NCBI GenBank assembly: GCA_023101725.1
Contig: JALJCO010003053.1
Coordinates: forward strand, 1,495,501 to 1,559,500
Source: Atherinomorus stipes
Taxonomy: Eukaryota > Chordata > Actinopteri > Atheriniformes > Atherinidae
Length of the DNA stretch: 64,000 nucleotides
Direction of reading: 5' to 3'
Part shown: positions 59,346 through 64,000 of the stretch, in pieces
Position numbering within the stretch: position 1 is the stretch's first letter
Layout of the letters: each line of letters begins with the position of its first letter
Position numbers and translations under genes: made by a program
The notes under the pieces: generated by a model
Told to the model about the DNA's origin: nothing
Database searches by the model: none
Seen by the model: the letters and a program-made list of their open reading frames with translations, nothing else

Positions 59346-60660
59346 ACACCAACCAGGCTAACAGTTTAACATGTTAAAGCTAATTACACCATGCGTATTC
59401 GTTTTGTTTGCGCTTAACGAAGAGTTGCGCTTAAAGTAACGCAACAATTTGCCGCCTCACTGGCTTATCAAACACCGCACTCATATGGGCTTAAGCCATT
59501 TCTGCAGGAAGATGAGGAAGATGTTGCTCACTTTAAAGAGCAGGTCTGTCTACTGTTTTATAATGGCAGGAAGCCTCACCAAAGCTTTGAAAACACCCTA
59601 CGCATTGCCAAGACTGACATGGAGCTACTTTAAGAATCTAAACGCGCTTCCAGCCACAGCTGCCCCTTACTTTATAATCTATTTGGCAAGCTTTACGCAC
59701 GCTAATCGCTTAATTATAAAGTCAGTGTTGCAATTTAACCAAATAGATGCCGTTTGATTGAAGTGCGCAGAACTGTTAATTTCAATCCAAGTAGTCACCT
59801 CAGTATAGTCTTATTTGCTCAGTTCTTGTTGATATAGAGAAGTTGCACGTGCTTGGATAGTGCTCTCAACGTCACGATTATGAAGGAAACAGCTGGAAAT
59901 CGGAACGGAACAGGGTCTGCGCCTCAGGGCCAGCTGGGAGGTGTTTAAAGTTAGCAGTGGCTTGACAGACTGCTCGAGAATTTGTTGAGCGCATGGGAAA
60001 TACGATATACATAAATATATCAATGTTGAACTTTAGGTGTGGTATCTGTCGGAATCTGAGGTTTTCCTACAATTTTATCACCGGATCACTTCTAAATCCA
60101 ACTCTGTCGCAACCGCTGGCTTCAAGCATGTCTGAATTGTTTTGAGGGACAGCATGGGAGACTTTTTGCTTAATAATCACTGGAAACATCTTTGGGGGTA
60201 CGTGGGACATATGAACATTGATTGCATATTGTTTTGGCCTTTAGTTCTTCTCAGAATGGTGTTACACTTTTTGACGGTGGTTTCAAATTGCCTCTGGTTT
60301 TGCATATTAACGGTTTGTAGACAGAGATGTCTATATTATTGAAAACGAAAGTTTTAAAATGACATCAGTCATGCTGTTTTTCATTAAACCTCATGGTAAC
60401 CAAATAAAGCACTGGAGCAAACCTCAGGTTGAAAACAGGAATGGCTTCATGCCTGTCAGAGCAGATTTTTACTGGAACTTGGTCGCAGCTGTGGAAAGTG
60501 ATATTTGCCTTGTTTGTATGACAGTGAATCTAAAGAGGAAATGTGGTGCTTTATTTATTTTTTTATTAGCTTTGACCTTTTTTTAGATTTCAAGTTTTGA
60601 AAAACTTGAATTTATTTACTACACTCTAAATGAATTAATTAATGTAAAATGCACTGATGT
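59346..60660. other. intronic or intergenic DNA, nothing recognised
   Basis: No supported exon or repeat. Frames at 59449-59757 and 60142-60586 have no domain and no splice context. Confidence 0.45.
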
Positions 60661-60664
60661 AAAC

Positions 60665-61240
60665 CAGGGGTGTCCAAGTCCAGTCCTTGAGAGCTATTAT
60701 CTTGTAAATTTTAGAGCAAGGTTACTCAGTGGGCTAAATGCACAACTCCACTACTTCCTGAACTTAAGCCAGCTCCTTTGTTTCCTGCTTTTAATGACTG
60801 GAAAATCTGATTAATCCAGGTTTCCTGACCTCAGTAACCGAGACGACAATGGCCAGACTCACCTGGATTAATCAGTTTGTCCTGTAATGAAAGACAGGAA
60901 AAAAAGATCTGGCTTAAGTATAGTAAGTGGTGGAGCTGTGCATATAGCCCACTCTGATTCAAATTAAATTGATCCAACAACATGTGAAGTTCGGCACAGT
61001 AACTCGCTAATTTGAGTCAGGTGTGTTGAAGCAGGGATGCATTGAAAAGTTGCAGGATCTCATAGGACCGAATTGAGGAAACCTGTTATAGAGCATACCT
61101 TCTCCAACACACCTGAATCAAATAAATGGCTCGTTACCAGGCCTCTGCAGGGCTGAATGGCATACACATGAGGGGAGTCAGCCAATTGATTCAGGCGTGT
61201 TGAAGTTATACTCTAAAACCAAGGGTACCAAAGTTTTTAA
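60665..61240. mobile_element. composite of nested fish MITEs
   Basis: Starts CAGGGGTGTCCAAGTCCAGT, the same left end as the outer element at 49.8 kb. It is interrupted at about 60727-60955 by a palindromic element (TGGGCTAAATGCACAACTCC against GGAGCTGTGCATATAGCCCA) also seen as a half-copy at 28.46-28.58 kb. It continues with ATTTGAGTCAGGTGTGTTG and ends near 61082 with AATTGAGGAAACCTG. A further related fragment (CCAACACACCTGAATCAAAT, near 61104) follows to about 61240. Confidence 0.65.
60727..60955. mobile_element. palindromic foldback MITE nested in the 60.7-kb composite
   Basis: Inverted arms: left CAGTGGGCTAAATGCACAAC with CTACTTCCTGAACTTAAGCC, right GGCTTAAGTATAGTAAGTGG with GTGCATATAGCCCACTCTG. 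Central segments GATTAATCCAGG and CCTGGATTAATC are also inverted. Confidence 0.7.
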
Positions 61241-62955
61241 GTGAATTTTTCTCTAGGATTTTTTTAAAATTCAGATATGAAATGAGTAGCTTTTATTGCT
61301 TTGTCTGTTTATTAAAGCAATGGTGTTCATACATCGGTCACTTTTGCTTCATGTTCTCATAACTTCATTCAGATGAGTTTGGGAAGATGACACTCCCTTC
61401 AAAGTATGCACACATTATTTTTAATGGAAGGATAGTACGGTTAGTTTCTCACAACATGTGTACCAAAGCATGCCATAGTTGTGCAGCTGGAAGCAGCACT
61501 ACTGTAACAATGTGTCAAACGAGACGCCATTCCACTGCACAAAAACTTGGAGTAATTTCAGAGTGACAGTTCTTTCATAACATATCTAAGCTCACAAATC
61601 TGCTGCATTGTGTTAAATAAAAGCACAGTAAACATCTTAAAGCAAAGTTTTCCCAAATTTATTTATTCAGCTCTAATCTACAGGATGTTGAAATAGTAAA
61701 GTGCTGCTGCAGATTATGTGGGTTTAAATATAGAGGAGGAAAGTTGAGACAGTATTGTTCATTTAATATGATCTGTTATATTCTTTTGAAAAAGTTAATT
61801 TTAAGCCAAATGACCTCTGTTGCTGTGCATGCTTATTAATATGACTCAGTCATTCAAACTTCAGACCTGTTGAAAGTGACATGTATGTGTTACTAAGTTT
61901 GACTCTGTCAGATTGAAAGCGCAAAATATTAGAGGTAATTTTCAAACATGTCATGGATGCGTTCAGTTGCCACCAGATTAATGGAACAAAGAACATGTCT
62001 GAAAAGAAAATGCCTTGCGGTCGTGCACTCTTTTTCATGACTCTGACAGCAACTGAACATGTTAGTCTCATGTCTGAAAGAAATTTTTTGTCACTTTTCC
62101 GTGAAAGGCTTTACGCCCGCCTTGCAGGATAGAATTTGGTTTCCCTTTTTATCATGTTAAAAGTCTGTATGTATCTCATTAATGGAAAATCACCCACAAG
62201 TCCTATTTTGCCACAGGATCTTTTATTTGTTTTTTTGTTTTTTGTTTTTTATTTTTGCAACACCTCAGAGAACATTCAGCAGTTTTTGTATTTGGCTGCA
62301 AGGTTTTGCTCTCGGTTAAGGTCACGCTGCATCCTCTGCTCTGTTTTACACACACCACTGGGCAGAAAAGGAGCAGTGAAGTAGACAGTGTGCCCATGTG
62401 AAGGGAAAGATAACATTTTTGCTGAGTTGACTATGGTTGTCACTGTAAGTGCTGTGAAGCGTTCCCGAGTAAGGAACCAAAGCGAAGTATTTTTGCTGGT
62501 ACGGGCCAAGCAGGTCACCTAGAAAAGTTGGATTTCTCTTTTTAAAAGGAAAGGCTTGGCATAGATTTTGATAAAGTGATAGCACCATAATAACTGTTAG
62601 TTGAAAGAGAGGTCAATGTTTTCTTCCGTAAGAAAAAAAAACTAGTATCAATCCCATTTAATTTTATTAGTGTTCAATTGCTCAGGTATACTGCTGTTTT
62701 GCATTAATCGTGAAATCCTGACAAAAAAAAAAACTGTCAGTATTAACAGGTGATCTGGTTTCCTTACAGGGTATTTGAGGATATCAAGTTTCTTGTGAGG
62801 ATGTGTCATAAAACATCTCTGACTACATTTGACTGTGCACCAGTGATGGAACCAATTAAATATCTATTTCTGGTCATCAACTGCTTGTATCGCTGCATCT
62901 GCTGCTTCATTCCATGTAAACAAGAATGAATTCAGACATGTTTGCAATACAGGCC
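61241..62955. other. intronic or intergenic DNA, nothing recognised
   Basis: Plain AT-rich sequence with T-runs at 62220-62256. A weak acceptor-like site (GGTTTCCTTACAG at 62758-62770) exists, but no coding exon follows. Frames on both strands at 61850-62588 are unsupported. Confidence 0.45.
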
Positions 62956-62959
62956 ACAC

Positions 62960-63890
62960 TAGCTGGGTTTCCATTACACTTCTTTGAAAAATAAAAGCGA
63001 TATTTCTTAAATTTAGAAAAAGTACAGTTGCGATATGCAGGTGTTTCCATTGAATAGTATAAGCCGTAATTCTTGTAAAATCCTTTCCCGAGAGACTCCA
63101 CTTTGAGGAGGATGGAGATGTAAACATGTTGTGTTTTAGAGCTGCTGCTGCTCCTCATCAGGAGATGAAAGCAGTGGATGATAATTCAGAGGTAAAGTCC
63201 GTATGTAGGAGCCTCTGATCACATCAGCAGGGAAAAACACTTGTGGCAACTTCCAGAACAGATGCCCGAAACGTAATACAAATTTAAAAACCCCTCGGGA
63301 TCAACTTTTGGAGTGTGGATGTCATTTCTTGATCTTGTATTCCACTTTTTACCAGCACCAGTTCCTGACTGATGGTGATGCAGCTGTTGATACGAAGGCA
63401 CAGTCATACGATGTTGAAATTAACATGTGGGAATGAGATAACCGAGTTGCGGTGTTACAAATGTGTGGAAACGACAGACAGCTTGTGGCCAGTTGTTAAT
63501 ACATGAAAAACTTAAACCATCTGTATAATGTCCTAAATGAACTCAGCTTGCTGAGTTACGGCAATTTGTGGATTTTTTTAATATATGTGACTGATAAAAC
63601 TTCCCCCATCACTCCGATTTCACAGTTAATGCTTGTAAATGATCATATTCATCATAATTAAGAAGGAATAACTGGATTTTAACCCCCTACGTCGCACCTA
63701 ATGGCGTGTAATTGCAAAAAAAAATGTTTCCATTACACTTATGCGAAAAATCGAAACGTCTGTATTTACACCTCATGAAAGCGTAAAAACTTTTTTGTGA
63801 TATTTTTCAAAATGTAGGTGTTTCCATTAGATGTTTTTTATTGTGATATTTAGGTTTTGCGCAATTCCAGGTGTAATGGAAACCCAGCTA
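62960..63890. mobile_element. TA-flanked DNA element with perfect 20-bp inverted ends, 0.93 kb
   Basis: Left end TAGCTGGGTTTCCATTACAC (62960-62979) is the exact reverse complement of the right end (63871-63890). If the outer TA is the target duplication, the element fits a Tc1/mariner/IS630-like family; other assignments are possible. Both subterminal zones repeat the phrase TTTCCATT with GTGATATTT- and GCGATATTT-like words. No transposase is present; frames at 62864-63158 and 63219-63407 are incidental. Confidence 0.8.
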
Positions 63891-64000
63891 TTGTCAGTGC
63901 GGCATGTATTGTGCTTTGTGTTTTTCTTTTGTTCTTATTTTCTTTGTTTCTAAAAAAACATTTTCTCTCATGTGCAAAGCTTCTTCAGTTCTGACTGGTG
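63891..64000. other. window end, nothing recognised
   Basis: Short T-rich stretch after the TA-flanked element. Confidence 0.5.

Overview
The window looks like nuclear genomic DNA from a bony fish, most likely a teleost. It holds one clear protein-coding gene with vertebrate-type introns, many short inverted-repeat DNA transposon relics of the kind common in teleosts, a CR1/L2-type LINE fragment and long microsatellites. There is no bacterial-style gene packing. Almost every open frame longer than 60 codons is a chance frame or a by-product of biased composition.

The only gene I can assign with confidence is AKTIP (FTS, fused-toes homolog), on the plus strand. It has a probable non-coding first exon ending at 42370 and nine coding exons from 43161 to 56624. 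The 3' UTR runs to about 57.86 kb, where there is an AATAAA. The spliced reading frame is 972 nt (323 aa). All splice phases agree, and the product matches vertebrate AKTIP from the N-terminus into the C-terminal tail. Intron 6 (47011-55595) is swollen by inserted and low-complexity DNA: a TTAA foldback element, nested hAT-like MITEs, a BED-finger transposase remnant, a C-rich block of about 2 kb, and a 1652-nt tract made only of G and A.

The 42 kb upstream of AKTIP contains no coding exon that I recognise. It alternates between mobile-element relics (1.5-6.2, 15.5-16.2, 21.1-22.2, 24.5-26.5, 27.6, 28.3-29.2, 31.9-32.6 and 41.1-41.9 kb) and quiet unique-looking stretches rich in TAAT/ATTA-type motifs (about 9.5-14.2, 16.7-20.1, 24.0-24.25, 29.9-31.5, 34.1-40.9 kb). 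The quiet stretches resemble the conserved non-coding blocks of a developmental-gene regulatory desert. In tetrapods AKTIP lies near RPGRIP1L, FTO and the IRX3/5/6 cluster, which would fit, but the identity of the target gene is inference.

Downstream of AKTIP, 58.2-59.35 kb has the look of a second promoter. A candidate untranslated first exon on the plus strand ends in CAG|GTAAGA at 58753. The rest of the window (58.75-64 kb) would then be the first intron of an unidentified gene and holds further MITEs at 60.67-61.24 and 62.96-63.89 kb.

I see no previously undescribed gene system. The observations most worth a second look are the pure purine tract, the repeated use of TTAA by four complete elements whose termini start AGG, clean nested insertions with target-site duplications, a paired homeodomain palindrome at 19847, and three small features of AKTIP (a uORF overlapping the start codon, a NAGNAG acceptor and an extended C-terminus).
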